Positions 10,740-23,559 are shown, counted from the stretch's first letter. The stretch is 64,000 nucleotides of DNA from Pyricularia pennisetigena (GCF_004337985.1 NW_021940923.1:372001-436000); one strand, 5' to 3'. Made by a program: numbers and translations. The notes: generated from the sequence alone by a model not told the origin.

Positions 10740-13560
10740 ACGAACATATATTCCTAAATATACAATTTAATGGAAAGCTTATACGAACGCTCCTTAACGG
10801 CGGAGCACAAGGCAATTATATGTTTTCAAAAATCGTGAAAAAACGACGAGTACCTTAGCAATAAAGAAAAACCATATCGACTGCAAACCGTAAAAAGAAA
10901 AACAATTTTTTACGGGAACAGTACCATCGAAACAAAAACCGTACACTTTTGGATGGAAAATTATAAACGAAAAAAACAAAATACCTTAAATATTACGGAA
11001 ATAGGGAATAAAAATATGATTTTAAGAATTCCCTGGTTTAGAAAAAGCAACCACCGGATAAATTGGACTACAGGCCAAATTTAATGGGAAAAACATTTAA
11101 TTATTAAACGACCTTTAACATAATAAGCTTTATACAAAGAATAGAAGGTACGGAAGGACCAAATAAAACAAATGGCGTACTTATAAGAAGGACGACCAAC
11201 CCCGGAACCAATATCGGAAAAAAAACGACTATCGACAGGCTAAAACCGATTTAACTATATAATATAAATTATAAAAAAAAACCAAAAACGGCAAAATCCC
11301 AGAAAAATACCAAAATTATATACGATTATTTAGCCAAAAACTCGAAACAGGATTACCCGAGCACAGTCCGTTCGACCACGAAATACCATTAAAAAAACCC
11401 AACCAAAGTTCCACAAAATATACAGTTTAAATCCGACACAAATGGAGGTTTTCAACGAATATTTCGCAAAAAACTTCAAAAAAAGCTATATTAAACCATT
11501 AATATTATCAGTAGGATACCCAATCCTTTTCGTACTAAAAGAAAACGGAAAATTACAATTATACGTGGATTATAAACAATTAAACGATATTATAATAAAA
11601 AATTGCTACCCGTTCCCATTAATAGGAGAATTTCGAAACATATTTTACTAAGTACAATGGTTTACGATATTAAATTTTAAAGGAATATACAATTTAATCC
11701 GCATAAAGGAAGGCGAGGAATGGAAAACAGCATTTCGCACCAGACGAAAATATTACGAATACCTGGTAGTACTTTTCCGTTTTACCAACGCCCCCGTAAC
11801 CTTTTAAATTATAATTAACCACGTTTTTAAGAAATGTTTGAATATTTTTATCGTTCTTTACCTGGACGACATCTTCGTTTTTTCCAAAACGTTGGAAAAA
11901 TATAAAAGGCTACACAGTCCTATAAAAGCTATAAAACGTTAAACTTTTAATTAAACCCGAAAAATGCATTCTTTACAGCCAGCAAATTAACTTCCTAAAA
12001 TATATTATCGCCCCTGGAGAAATTGGGATGGAAAAATTAAAAATCCAAATAATAAGGGAATGGCCCTAACCATAAAACGTAAAAAACGTTCGGGTATTTT
12101 TTGGATTCGTAAATTTTTACACAAAATTTATTAAAGGTTACGGCGCGATCGCCACCCTATTGACCAATATGACCAAAAAGGATTTAAAATTCCAATAAAC
12201 GGAATAAATATAGCAAATTTTCGAACAATTACGAAATGTAATAGCATAAAAACCGATCCTTAAAATATTAAACCCAGCGAAACCTTTCGAAATCGAAACC
12301 GACGCATCCGATTATATAATCGGAGGACAATTTAACCAACGAAACGAAAAAAGACGTTTACATTTTTGCGCCTTTCTTTTACAAAAATTATATGGACCAA
12401 AATTTGATTACCAAATCCACGATAAAAAATTTATAGCTATTATCCGAATATTCGAAAAATAAAAACTATAATTATCCGGAATTAAATATAAAATATTAAT
12501 TTCCACGGACCACAAAAACGTAACCCATTTTACCACTAGCAAAATATTAAACAAACGACAAATTAAATGGGCAAAATTCCTATTAAAATTCCATTTTAAA
12601 ATCATTTACCGAAAAAAAACTGAAAATGGCAGGACCGACGCCTTTAGCAAAAACCAAATTATAAAAATACAATACCCGAGGAAACACGGAAAGTTTTTAC
12701 GGTAAACGATAGCGGAAACCTTTTACCAATTTACCGAAATTTTATAACGACCAATACGGTAATTATATTAAAAAAAATACGGAAAATCCACGAAAGCAAA
12801 ACTTACGGATACCAAAGAATTTCCAAAATATGGAAACGGTTAAAACAGCACTATAATTTTAAAAAAAATACGATAAAAAGTACGAAAAACCATTAAAAAT
12901 TGCGAATTTTGCGCAAAAAGCAAATCCGCTGAACACAAGTTTTACGGGCTTTTACAACCTTTACCAGCCCTTAACAAAACCTGACAAACCATTACAATGG
13001 ATTTTATCGTCAAATTACCACCTTCCGAAAAACCATTTATTAAAACCAAATATAATAATATATTAATTATAATGGATAAATTTACTAAATACGCCTATTT
13101 CCTACCTTATAAGGAAAATAATAACGCTGAAAAAATCGCTTATATATTCCTACGAATAATTGCTAATAACCACGGACTCCCAAAAAACATTATTACGGAC
13201 AAAAATAAGCTTTTTACATTAAAATTTTGAAAATTTTTGATGCAATAATCAGGAACCGATTACAAATTATTTACATTATTCCACTTATAAACAAACGGAT
13301 AAATAAAACGAGCAAACTTAATATTAAAACAATATTTAAAATATTATATAAACCATAAACAGGATAATTGGGTACGGTTATTACCCATAACACAATTCGC
13401 ATATAATAACTTAAAAAATAAAAATACTAAAATAACCCCGTTTTATACCAATTACGGATTTAACCCTAAGGTATATAAAAAACCAAAAACCACGATTACG
13501 GCCCTACGAACCAATAAATAAATAAACGAATTACGAAAATTCCACCAAAAATTCCTACTG
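10740..13560 (+). pseudogene. G1 pol remnant (protease, RT, RNase H, integrase)
   Basis: The protease site appears as LLNGGAQGNYMF near 10,790 (D to N, GAC to AAC, in the expected D-S/G-GA position). RT blocks are LILSVGYPILFVLKENGKLQ and LYVDYKQLNDI at 11,500-11,590, and the catalytic box IVLYLDDIFVFSKTL at 11,850-11,890. RNase H shows FEIETDASDY at 12,290-12,320. Integrase shows KNCEFCAKSKS (zinc module), TMDFIVKLPPSEKP at 12,997 and IITDKNKLF at about 13,190. The frames break often. The order is Ty3/gypsy, with integrase last. Confidence 0.8.
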
Positions 13561-13799
13561 GAATTGGAATTCGTACGAAAAAAAATGACCAAATACGCCA
13601 ACCAACATCGGATAAAAGGACCATTTTTCCAAAAAGGAAGTAACGTTTATTTTATTCGACGTAATATTAAAAAATAACGACCAAATAGCAAATTTAATTT
13701 CAAAAAGCTTGGACTTTTTCAAATCGACAAAAAAATCAGCGAAACCAATTGCAAATTATTATTACTAAAAATTTTAAAAATCCACCCAACGTTCCACGT

Positions 13800-14050
13800 A
13801 TTATTATTGGAACCAGCATTACCCGGCACCAATATATAAAAAACCATCGAAATCGACGCAAAGAAATCGTACGACGTCGAACGAATATTGGACCATAAAC
13901 GTAACCACGGTAAAATAAAATATTTTATTAAATGGGAAAATTATAGATACGAAAAAAACATTTGGGAACCCTTTAACCATTTCCAAAATTGTTAGGAATT
14001 ATTCCGCTAATATTATTAGGAATTGGATTTGCGAACAAATTAACCAAAAA
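13800..14050 (+). pseudogene. G1 chromodomain remnant
   Basis: After the integrase the plus strand reads a chromodomain-like stretch: YDVERILDHKRNHGKIKYFI then KWENYRYEKNIWEPFNHFQN. The aromatic and acidic positions of a chromo fold are preserved (W-x-x-Y, W-E-P). It is also visible in G2, G3 and G4. This places the family among fungal chromoviruses. One or more stops interrupt it. Confidence 0.75.
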
Positions 14051-14149
14051 AAAGAGGACGACCTGAAAAAGCACTATTTACCATTTCTAAAAGCCAAAGA
14101 TCGACCAGGATTCGAAACCATACCATTAAATAAATTTATAAAAAGAATA

Positions 14150-14520
14150 TTTAGCATACATTACGAATTAAAATATATGAGCAAAGCAATTTACCGACCA
14201 AATTTTGCGTAAAAACATTTATTTTATCCAACAAAAAAGGATTTAAAAAACCCATGGGAAAGGACAAATCCCAGGCAAAATTGGAATCCGGAAAAAACGA
14301 TTCCAAAAACATTTTAAAAAAAATTTCGGCCGATCGTCGTCGCTTCTCCTGTTTTACCTCCTTACGTTTAATTCGATCCAATTCCTCCAAATTATTAATC
14401 CTGCGAAATATAATTCGTATTATTTTTTCAAATTATAATTTTTTTTGTTTTCGCAAACAGAAAAATTTTAATGGTTTTTCCTAAATTTTTTATTTTTTGA
14501 TTAAAATATCCTCCTCCAAA
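14150..14520 (-). pseudogene. Antisense ORF in G1 downstream of pol
   Basis: On the strand opposite to G1 a readable protein runs MEELDRIKRKEVKQEKRRRS, then FFPDSNFAWDLSFPMGFLNP and FLLDKINVFTQ. The same reading, antisense to the element each time, is present in G2 (25,608-26,114) and G4 (44,940-45,260) and in part in G3. The Glu/Arg/Lys-rich heptad-like part suggests a coiled coil. No family is recognised. It may be a real antisense gene or a by-product of sense-strand constraint. Confidence 0.35.
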
Positions 14521-14902
14521 ATTTTCATTTTAATATTAAATTTGGAATATTACCGACCGATATTGCGCAATTAAGCATTTAAAATACCCAATACGTCGTA
14601 ACCGGAACGGTTAATACGAAAACATTCGATACAGCGAAAGGAATTTTGCGGTAAGATTATATAACGTATTATACCGCGGGATTCGCAATAAAAACAAAAA
14701 AACATATCCATAGAAAAGGGAAGGAAAAAAACGAAAAAGTCGTGGCGACGTTTTATCGACGAACGACCAAATTTTAATTTAATTACGCGATTAAATATGG
14801 CGTAAAAAGTTAATTAAAAAGGAAAGGAACCAAAAATAAGTATTAAGGGAATACGGACTATTTAAAAGCTCAAAAAATTTGGCCAAAGGAGAGGAAACCT
14901 AA

Positions 14903-15332
14903 TGTTACGACCAGATAATTGGGCCAATACCAGTAAAGCTAAGCGGGGTTACACCCCTCCTAACGATACACGGAACCCGACCGACAGTAACGGGATTATA
15001 TAAAAAAAAAATCACGTAACCTCACGTAACCACCAAAAAAGCGATTTTTTGTAATTTGTAAAACCTCGATTGTGAATTACAAATTAAATAAATCAGGAAA
15101 ACTATATTTGGAACATAATTTATATAAAACACGCTCGCTACCATGTAAATAAATTTGATTTTAGGATTGCTTAGCAGCAATTAAACTCTAGTTAACCTTA
15201 ATATTTACTTGAAAACGATCATAACTTGACCCCAGTAATTGAAAACCCCCGTTGCCCAGTTAAGACGCTCAGTTGCTTTAACCCATTGTACTTTACCCTA
15301 AGAACATGTTACCCGATACTTTGATCGTAATA
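14903..15332 (+). repeat. 3' LTR of G1
   Basis: This is 430 bp and nearly identical to 8,131-8,560 apart from C/T and G/A differences. It ends TCGTAATA and is followed by the TTTAG duplication. Confidence 0.85.
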
Positions 15333-15337
15333 TTTAG

Positions 15338-15900
15338 GTTTATCCTTTGTGATTTGAACGATTAAAAAAATTAGGTTGTAGGGCCCCTGTTTTCCAACGC
15401 GTATATTTTATTAAAACGGGTTTTTAAATCCTCAATACATTGCAATTTAGGACCTATTAGCAGGCAATCGTTGACAAAAATAACGATAAAATGTTTGAAT
15501 TGCACGTTATAAAAAACAGCGGGATTAGAGATTAATGGTTTAAACCCTTTTTTAAAAAATAGGGTTTTAGGTTTATTTTGCCATTTCTTTGGATTTTGTT
15601 TCAAACCGTATAGCGCTTTTTCCAATTGTATAACCTGCAATTTTTTCGGGTTATATTTTATTTCCACTAACATCTTAGGGGTGGTAAAGTTACAACTTTC
15701 TGCCCATTCGTTAAAACCGTTTGGAATTTGCAAATCTATATTTACGTCGGTAAGGTTATTATTTAAAAACGCAACAATAAAATCGATTTGTTTTATTTCC
15801 CAATTTGTGCATTAGTTATAGCTCAAAATATACGCCAAATAGGTGGTATAATAATGCTAGCAAAGGTTTTAATATAATTTAGGCCTTCGACCTGTGAGAA
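15338..15900 (-). pseudogene. Copia A pol, RT part
   Basis: The minus strand (open 15,371-15,733) reads a copia RT segment: MQIPNGFNEWAESCNF, VIQLEKALYGLKQNPKKWQN and FIVIFVNDCLLIG. The family box is YVDD; here VNDC, with D to N as expected from RIP. The upstream part of RT continues to about 15,900 with stops. The reading is cut by G1 at 15,337. Confidence 0.8.
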
Positions 15901-16369
15901 ACCCTAATAATAAGCCTAGTTTTGTATTTTATAGGCTTGTTATTTTTATCCTTTTTCAATTTAAATACCGGCCGGGTAAAAACGAGTTTACGGCTTATAG
16001 GCATTTTTATTTTAGGGATAAAAGGGAAGGTTTTTGCATTAACGATCTGGTCGAATTTAAACGTTAAAGCAGTTGACCATTTAGCATTTTTAGGGCTATT
16101 TGATACCTGTTAGTAATTATTTGGTTCACCGTCTTTAGTGGGCTTTTTCTTTATTCTTTTTGGTTTGAAAATGAAGATAATGTACGTAATTTATATCCAT
16201 TAAATTCGGGTTTTCGAATTGCGAATTTAACTCCATATTTGGTATTTTAGGTGCTAAAAACACCGGAACTTCCGTTGTTTTAGGTATTGGATTAAATACC
16301 GCTACCGTTGTAGGCTTTGGGGGCGAACGGTAGGTTATACAGGTTTAGCGGGCACTGTATTTTCAGGGT

Positions 16370-16460
16370 TTAAATGCCCTGTAACGGGTGGTAACTGCCC
16401 TATAACCGGTGGTGATTGCCCTGTAATGGGTGGTAAATACCCTGTATTTTCAAGGTTTTT
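16370..16460 (-). repeat. 21-bp tandem repeat encoding a GQLPPVT-like heptapeptide
   Basis: Three to four imperfect 21-bp units between integrase and RT encode (minus strand) GYLPPITGQSPPVIGQLPPV-type peptides. The equivalent in copia B (32,490-32,560) encodes GHLPPVTGQLPPVTGHL. It is an in-frame Pro-rich linker, not a separate element. Confidence 0.6.
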
Positions 16461-16524
16461 TAGGGGATAATTATCCGCTGGAACGCTGTTGATTTCGTGT
16501 TTAGATTTAGAATTAAAATCCCCC

Positions 16525-17500
16525 TTAAATCTGTATTTTCCCCCTTTGAAATTTGTAACGTTTCCCCTGAATAGCCAAATTTTCAGCGGTTATGCCCTTT
16601 ATAATTTTTACGGTAGAGGTTTTGTATACGGCCCGTTTAGCGGGTGCGTAAACCAACGCTGTAAAATTTGATAAATGGGTTAAAAGTTTCACCGTTTCGG
16701 TGCGGGGAACCAATTTATTAGATTTTTGGCGTTTTTCCAGCGGTATAATAACCTGGTATACAGTACTAATAACGCGAAAATGCCCTAAATTGGGCTTGTG
16801 CGATAATCCAGGTTGGAATTCGGAATAAAATTCCTCGTAGGGTGTTACATCCCTATTAATTACCGTTGTACGGATAATTAAATTATCCACGGCAGGTAGT
16901 AAATAATACCACAAATATAATGGTAAACCCGCCGTTATAATGGTAAACCGAAGCTTATCCAAAATAACCCTAACGGACCTTTCCGTTAATCCGTTTTGGC
17001 CGTGGTTGTAGGGATTCGAAATGCTAAAATTAACACCCTTATTTGTAAACCAATTTTTAAAGTTTGTATTAACCTCGTACCCCCCATCGAAGTGAAAATT
17101 TAAGGGGTAGCGCCCGTACGTAATTTTGAAAACCCTAAAAAAGCCTTCAATGACCACTAAAACCGTAGGTCCGGCTTTATTTTTTAATGGCATCGACCAC
17201 CGAAAACGTGATTTTCGGTCCACTAATAACAAAAATACGGGTTTTTTATTGTAAGAATTAGGTTTAAAGGTTATTATATTAATCTTTATAAAATCGAGAA
17301 TATTAGGGGGTATAAGGAGTGCGAGCTTATTTGAACGCCTAACAAAAGTAGCTTTAATATAAACAATACAGGTAATTGCCCTAATTTTGTCGAAATTAGG
17401 TAAACCTTTTATGATTTTAGCCGTTTTTTAGCAATAATAACCCTATATGCCCCAAACGCCTGTGCTATAACAGGGTTTTTCGGGCCTAGATTTCGTCACA
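16525..17500 (-). pseudogene. Copia A pol, integrase region
   Basis: An unusually long open stretch (235 codons, 17,232-16,525) survives RIP. It reads a copia integrase core: LLVDRKSRFRWSMPLKNK (first Asp), FHFDGGYEVNTNFKNWF (second Asp) and NPYNHGQNGLTERSVRVILD (Glu), so the D,D,E catalytic positions are all present. Downstream it continues through VVIPLEKRQKSNKLVPRTET-like sequence. Upstream (17,232-17,500) it carries stops. The element as a whole is dead. Confidence 0.8.
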
Positions 17501-18259
17501 ATCGCCTGTAATTCCGTTTCCTTTAGCGGTAAACCAACCGCACGTAGTCCGTTTTAGGCTTAAACGGAGGTAAGTGACAGGGGTTTGCTTTAAATCCGAT
17601 AATAAAAGAGGTTTTAATAACGGACTTTTTGTATGGGAAACCCCCTTTTTTCGGAAATAGTCCCTTTTGTATTAGGCTGTATAAAAGGCTTACCTAACGT
17701 TGTCCCGGGCCTACGGGGCCCAAGTGTACGTGGATTTTCAGGCCTTTTACCGCTAAGTTTTCGCGTTACAGGTGAATTCACGGCTATTTCCGTATTTTGT
17801 TCGGGATTTAGCTTTTCCGTTACCGTATTTTTTTCCGGTTCCAAATCGGTGTAAATTTTATAGTCCTTTTCAGGGTTTATATTTGTTAATCTTATTTCCG
17901 ACGGGGTTGCGTAATTTTTTGTAACTTTTTATAAGGCCATACTAGAAACGGTGTTATATTTACCTATTAGACAGGCGTAATTCGAAATAACGTTATTTCG
18001 CACAAAAATATTCCACCTTTTAACCTTTAAATAAAACTAATGTTTAACGGTATTTAAACGTCCCTACGCTTTGCAATCCTTATCGTACAAGGTATTTTTT
18101 GATAATACGCCCCCTATATTATACTGTATAAAACTATTAACGATATTTATTCCAAACGAGGGGATATATAAAACGTTATTTAACGTAACCTTTTCAAATT
18201 CGTCAGCTTTTTGGCCGTAGCGGACCTATACTTTTACAGTTCCGGTATTTACAGGCCTA

Positions 18260-19709
18260 ACAGGGCCACCTCCTGTTCCGATTTCAATTGTTAAACCGGG
18301 GGTATAATCGGTAAAAAATTGCTTATTTGCTAAAATATGGTGCGTGTTATTTATATTATACAGGATAGGGTAGCCTAATTTCTAAAGTTTAGGGGTCCTT
18401 TTTACGCCGCGTCCAGGTTTCGTTTTAACCCTGGAATTAGCTATTAAAACCTGTGGTTTTAACGTTTTACCGGCATCGGTTTCCGAATCCGAATCCGACC
18501 GTAATTTTATAATTCCGCTAACAGCGGAATTTACCTCCTGTTCCAAGGCGTTATACGCTGCGTATTCGTTAACGTCACCTGGAATCGAACCCGTAAGTAA
18601 TTCAAAATTTTCAAAAATTGTGGACGTTCCAACGGTTGATTCGCTGGAGGAGGATTTGATATTTTTTGCAGAAATAGAATCCAAATTAAAGTTTTTATTT
18701 TTTTCATAATTTAAAAGTGTTTTCCTACCCATTGTTTTCCTTTTTAGCGCTTTTTTTAGCGTTTTTTTACCCGAGTTTTTGCCTTTAAACTTATAATTGG
18801 CAATCTTAGCCGTTGTAAAACTTGAAATCAAATTTTCGGATATAAGGTCCGCTATAAGGTATTGCAAATTTAATTTTTCCGAATTTTGGCTTATTGCCTG
18901 CAGGAACCGTTGGGTAATGCGTTGACGTTTAGTCCAAATAGGGAATATCCCCTCCAAGGCCCGTCTATATTAAGTTCGTACGTTTACGGGGTTAATTTGC
19001 ACGTTAATATTCGTTAATTAAATTACTAATCAATTAAAACGGCTGTTAAATTCAGGTATTAATTTTTTAAATTTCGAAAAATTTAAACCGTGGAATTTCC
19101 GATATAGTGAGTTTCGACTAATTTCGGGTGCAACGGAATAGCTAGTTTCCAGGGTTTTATAAGCCGTTACCGGGCTGGAATGCCATGCAATGGGTTTTAA
19201 AAGTTTTTTGGTTAAGCTGTTTTTTATAAATAATAATAGGACTCATTGCTCGTATTTCGGTAAGGTATAGCCAATTTTATAAATGGAAATAAATTCCGCT
19301 GTTTTTATAGCCCTAAGTTATATTATTATCGCCTATTGCCACAAATCGTAGTTACTAACCCCTATTAATTTACAATTTTCGGGGAAGGAAAATACCCGTT
19401 TTGATACTTGTTTACCCATCCCGTTGTTTAAAACTAGGTGACCAGGTGAATCAGGGGGTGCGGTAGGGGTAGCTGGTCTAATATCCAAATTACCATTTAA
19501 ATCAGTGGAATTACCGCTTCTCAGGGTTAATAGGGCAGTTAATTGTTAAATTGTTTTTTAAAATTAATCCATTTGCGTAATCAACGCTTTTATTTTCAGG
19601 TTTTGGGCCTGTAATTTAGTGGTTAAAACTTCGGTTAAATTGGGTTTAAGCCCCCTATTAGTTGGAATTGGGCCTGGAAGGCCCGATATAGGGTTATCTT
19701 CTATTATAG
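18260..19709 (-). pseudogene. Copia A gag and protease region
   Basis: The inferred start near 19,708 reads ATA where copia B has ATG; it is followed by a SGLPGPIPTNRG-like start. The longest surviving frame is 18,957-18,382 (191 codons: MEGIFPIWTKRQRITQRF, a Lys-rich segment, then SSESTVGTSTIFENFELLTG). Just beyond, near 18,340, the protease-type NNTHHILANKQFFTDYTPG stretch is readable (D-S/T-G-x-T-H-H in the family, first Asp lost). This is a RIP-inactivated gag-pol start. Confidence 0.7.
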
Positions 19710-20528
19710 GGTAACCTAAATTATAGTTGCAATTCGCTAATTTACAGCTATAATTAATTAATTTAGTCGTTTAAAGGTTAATACCCTATTAAATTTAGGA
19801 TTTGCTATACCGTTTGCCTTTTAACGGTTATAGGCCTATAATTGCCAATTATAGGGTTTATTGCTATTTTCAATGGTCAAAATCCATCAAAATACAGGGT
19901 TAGAATCCCTGAAATCCGCAATGAATGGGTGCCCTGGTATTTATACCAATCCAGGTGCACGTAACGAATTTAATTGGTTAAATGGGTGCAGGGTAAATTG
20001 CAAAGTATCGTGCAGGGTAACGCCCTATTAACGTAATTCCATTAATGGGTTTATAGGTTACTGTAAACCCTATTAAACGTATTAGGATTCAATGGGTTTA
20101 TGGGCTATTGCAAACCCTATTAAGCGCACTAAAAAAATTTAATATGCTATTAGCGAACGAAAACAGGGGTTTTTGGCCTTGATTCGCTAACGTAAACCCT
20201 ATTAAAAATTTGAACCAATTATAATGGCGTGCACGATCCACAAAAACCACATCAAAAATTTTGGATTTGCAATGCAAACGATCGCTGCAGTACCTAAAAA
20301 AGCCTGAATCGAACGCTAATTTTTAGCGATCCCCATTATAAATACGGGGGGGTTAAGTGCTGAATTAGCGCCTAAAACCAACAATTTCGCACAAAAACAG
20401 CAATATCTTCGTTAATATACGTGCTGTAAAAATGCAACAATAACCAAAATAAAGCCTAAACTTCAAATTTTTCAGCGATATAAAATGCACTTTAATGCAC
20501 AAACTAGAACCTCTCAGGGCTTAAAACC

Positions 20529-20645
20529 TGTTAATAATATGTGTTGCTAACAGGGGTTTAAACATTAGCCTAGGTGCGGCGTAATACTAGTTGTATCGTA
20601 AAAACGTGTAAATACAGGGCTTAAATGCACTAAATTGTTCAGTAA
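20529..20645 (-). repeat. 5' LTR remnant of copia A (last 117 bp)
   Basis: The plus strand starts TGTTAATAATATGTGTTGC and follows the inverse LTR (ATTAGCCTAGGTGCGGCGTA, AATGCACTAAATTGTTCA). It stops where the copia B LTR begins at 20,646. The other about 430 bp are missing on this side and are not found after copia B. Confidence 0.75.
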
Positions 20646-21199
20646 TGTTAATTATATGCGTTATTTAGCATGTAATGGGTCCACTGTTATTTGTATATAA
20701 GCCACATTAGATAGTGCCGAAGTGGGGCTGCTGAGGTTGTTAGATTTTCTGTTATATTTTATGTGTTGCAGGAGTTGCGATTCAAAATTAGCGAATGGGG
20801 TTTCACCCTATACCGGGTTTAATACCCACCCTGCACTTACGAGTCAGCTACCCTGTACCGGGTTGAAATTTTCACCAAATCAGCAAATCATTGCGAACCC
20901 AGAAATGGTTTGTATGGAAATGAGGGTGTTTTTTCAACAACGCATATAAAATAATTTTTCGGAAAATCGTATGCGGCACCGGAACCTTTTGCGGGGTGCG
21001 GATCCCCATTTCGATATCGGAAAATATGTAAGGGAGATAAAACAAAACTTCCCCCATTAATAAATCAAATTTATTAATCCCAGAATTAATAAATTGAATG
21101 CATACGAACCCTGTAATTACAGGCTTTTACAGCGCAATTAGCACCACGCCGCACCTAGGCTAATATTTAACCCCCTGTTAGCAACCCATATTGTTAACA
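20646..21199 (+). repeat. 5' LTR of copia B
   Basis: This is 554 bp, TGTTAATTATATGCG to CCATATTGTTAACA, with inverted TGTTAA / TTAACA ends. It is followed by the internal sequence AATTATAAGCCCGGAAAGG, the likely primer-binding region. Confidence 0.8.
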
Positions 21200-21974
21200 A
21201 ATTATAAGCCCGGAAAGGTTTTAGCTTATATATTAAAGTGCACTTTGCATCGCTGGAAAGCCTGAAGTTTAGGCTTTATTTTGGTTATTGTCGCATTTTT
21301 ACAGCACGTATATTGACGAAAATATTGCTGTTTTTGTGCAAAATTGTTGGTTTTAAGCGCTAATTCAGCACTTAACCCCCCTGTATTTATAATGGGGATC
21401 GCTAAAAATTAGCGTTCGATTTAGGCCCTTTTAGGTACTGTAGCGATCGCTTATATTGCAAATCCAAAATTTTTGGTGTGGTTTTTATAAATTGTGCACG
21501 CCATTGTGATTGGTTTAAATTTTTAATAGGGTTTACGCTAGCGAGTTAGAGCCAAAAACCCCTATATTCGTGCGCTAATAGCCCATTAAATCCTAATGCG
21601 TTTAATAGGGTTTACAATAATTTATAAACCTATTAGCGGAATTACGTTAATGGTTAATTTACCCTATACGATACTTTGCAATCTACCCTGCACCCATTTA
21701 ACGAATTAAATTCGTTACGTGCACCTGGATTGGTACAAATACCAGGGCACCCATTAATTGGGGATTTCAGGGATTCCAACCCTGTATTTTAGTGGATTTC
21801 AACCACTAAAAATAGCAATAAGCCTTATAATTGGCAATTATAGGCCTATACCCGTTAAAAAGCAAACGGTATAACAAATCCTAACTAAAATAAAGTATTT
21901 ACCCTTAAATAATTAAATTAGTTGATAATAGCTATAAATTAGCTAATTGCAATTATAATTTAGGCTACCTTACA

Positions 21975-23460
21975 ATGGAAAACAGCTTTATATCGGGCCT
22001 TCCAGGCCCAATTTCAACCAATAGGGGGTCTAAACCCAACCCAGACGAAGTTTTAACCGCTAAATTACAGGCCCAAAACCTGCAATTAAAAGCGTTAATT
22101 ACGCAAATAAATTAAGTTTAAAGGACAATTTAACAATTAATTACCCTATTAACCCTGAGAAACGGTAATTTTACTAATTTTAATGGTAATTCGGAAAACA
22201 AACCCGCTACCGCACCCTTTAATCCACCTGGTAACCTCATTTTAGGTGACGGGATAGGTAAAAAATTATCGAAACGGGTATTTTCCTTCCCCGAAAATTA
22301 CAAATTAATAAGGGTTAGCAATTACAATTTATGGAAACAAGCGTTACTAATATAATTTAGGGCTATAAAAGCAGCGGAATTTATTTCCAACCCTGAAATT
22401 GGCTGTACCTTACCGGAACACGAGCAATCAATTTTATTATTATTTATAAAAAACAATTTAACTAAGGAATTTTTACAATCCATTGCATGGCATTCCAACC
22501 CCGTATCGGTTTATAAAACCCTGGAAAATAGCTATTCCGCTGCACCCGAAATTAATCGAAATTCACTATATCGGGAATTCCACGCTTTAAGTTTTTCGAA
22601 ATTTAAAGGAATAATACCTAAATTTAACAACCGTTTTAATTTACTGGTAATTACATTAACGAATACCAACGTGCAAATTAACCCCGTAAACGTTCGAAAT
22701 TAGTCCTTACGGGCCTTGGAGCGGATATTCCCTAGTTGGACCGAACGCCAACGCAATACCCAACGGGCCCTGCAGGTAATAGGCCAAAATTTGGAAAGGT
22801 TACATTTGCAATACCTTATAGCGGACCTTATATCCGAAAATTCGATTTTAAACTTTAAAACGGTTAAAACCGCTAATTATAGGTTTAAGGGCAAAAAGAT
22901 GGGTAAAAACAACGCTAAAAAAGGCGCTAAAAAGGAAAATAATTGGCAGAAAAACACCTTTGAATCACGAAAAAAAAGTAAAAACTCTAATTCGGATTCT
23001 GCTTTTGCAAAAAATACTAAATCCTCCATTTCCAGCGAATTAACAGTTGGAACGTCCATAATTTCTATGGATTTCGAATTATTTACGGGTTCGATTCCAG
23101 GTAACGTTAACGAAGGCGCAGCGTATAACGTTTTGAAATAGGAGGTTAGTTTCGCTATTAACGGAATTATAAAATTATGTTCGGATTCGGATTCGGAAAC
23201 CGATACCGGTAAAACGTTAAAACCGCAGGCTTTGATAGCTAATTTTAGGGCTAAAACGAAACCTGGACGCGGCGTAAAAAGGACCCCTAAACTACGGAAA
23301 TTAGGCTACCCTATCCTGTATAATACAGGTAACACGCACCATATTTTTGCAAATAAGCAATTTTTTACCAATTATACCCCCGGCTTTATAGTCGAAATCG
23401 GTACAAGAGGTGGCCCTGTTAGGCCTGTAAGTACCCGAATTGTAAAAATATAAATCCGTT
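21975..23460 (+). pseudogene. Copia B gag and protease region
   Basis: The ATG at 21,975 is retained (MENSFISGLPGPISTNRG), soon followed by a stop. Readable blocks are LQAQNLQLKALITQIN, then 22,716-23,141 (MERIFPSWTERQRNTQRAL, a Lys/Asn-rich linker, SSELTVGTSIISMDFELFTG) and the protease motif YNTGNTHHIFANKQFFTNYT near 23,320, with the catalytic Asp read as Asn. At least five stops. Confidence 0.75.
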
Positions 23461-23559
23461 ACGGCCAAAAAACTGACGAATTTAAAAAGGTTACGTTAAA
23501 TAACGTTTTATATATCCCTTCGTTTGGAATAAATATCGTTAATAACCTTATATATTGTA

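Larger units (their letters stand above)
8131..15332 (+). mobile_element. Chromovirus G1 (Ty3/gypsy), RIP-degraded, full length
   Basis: This is 7,202 bp with two 430-bp LTRs (8,131-8,560; 14,903-15,332) that start TGTTACGACC and end TCGTAATA, flanked by the perfect 5-bp duplication TTTAG (8,126-8,130 and 15,333-15,337). The internal order is Gag (about 8,790-9,700), protease (about 10,740-10,990), RT (11,440-12,130), RNase H (12,280-12,660), integrase (12,840-13,560) and chromodomain (13,800-14,050). Stops throughout show that it is dead. It inserted into copia A near the RT/RNase H junction, so it is younger than copia A but old enough to be RIPed. Confidence 0.9.
6166..20645 (-). mobile_element. 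Copia element A (Ty1/copia), RIP-degraded, split by chromovirus G1
   Basis: This is a minus-strand copia element. Reading right to left, it has an LTR remnant (20,529-20,645), a gag/protease region (about 19,709-18,260), integrase (17,500-16,500), RT (15,900-15,338), then, after the 7.2-kb G1 insertion, the RT end and RNase H (8,130-7,300) and the 3' LTR (6,716-6,166). Removing G1 and one TTTAG duplication leaves about 7.3 kb. The copia order (integrase before RT) is clear. Many stops come from CAA/CAG/TGG decay and the gag ATG reads ATA (about 19,708), so it cannot move. It shares its family with copia B, and the two lie head to head. Confidence 0.85.
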
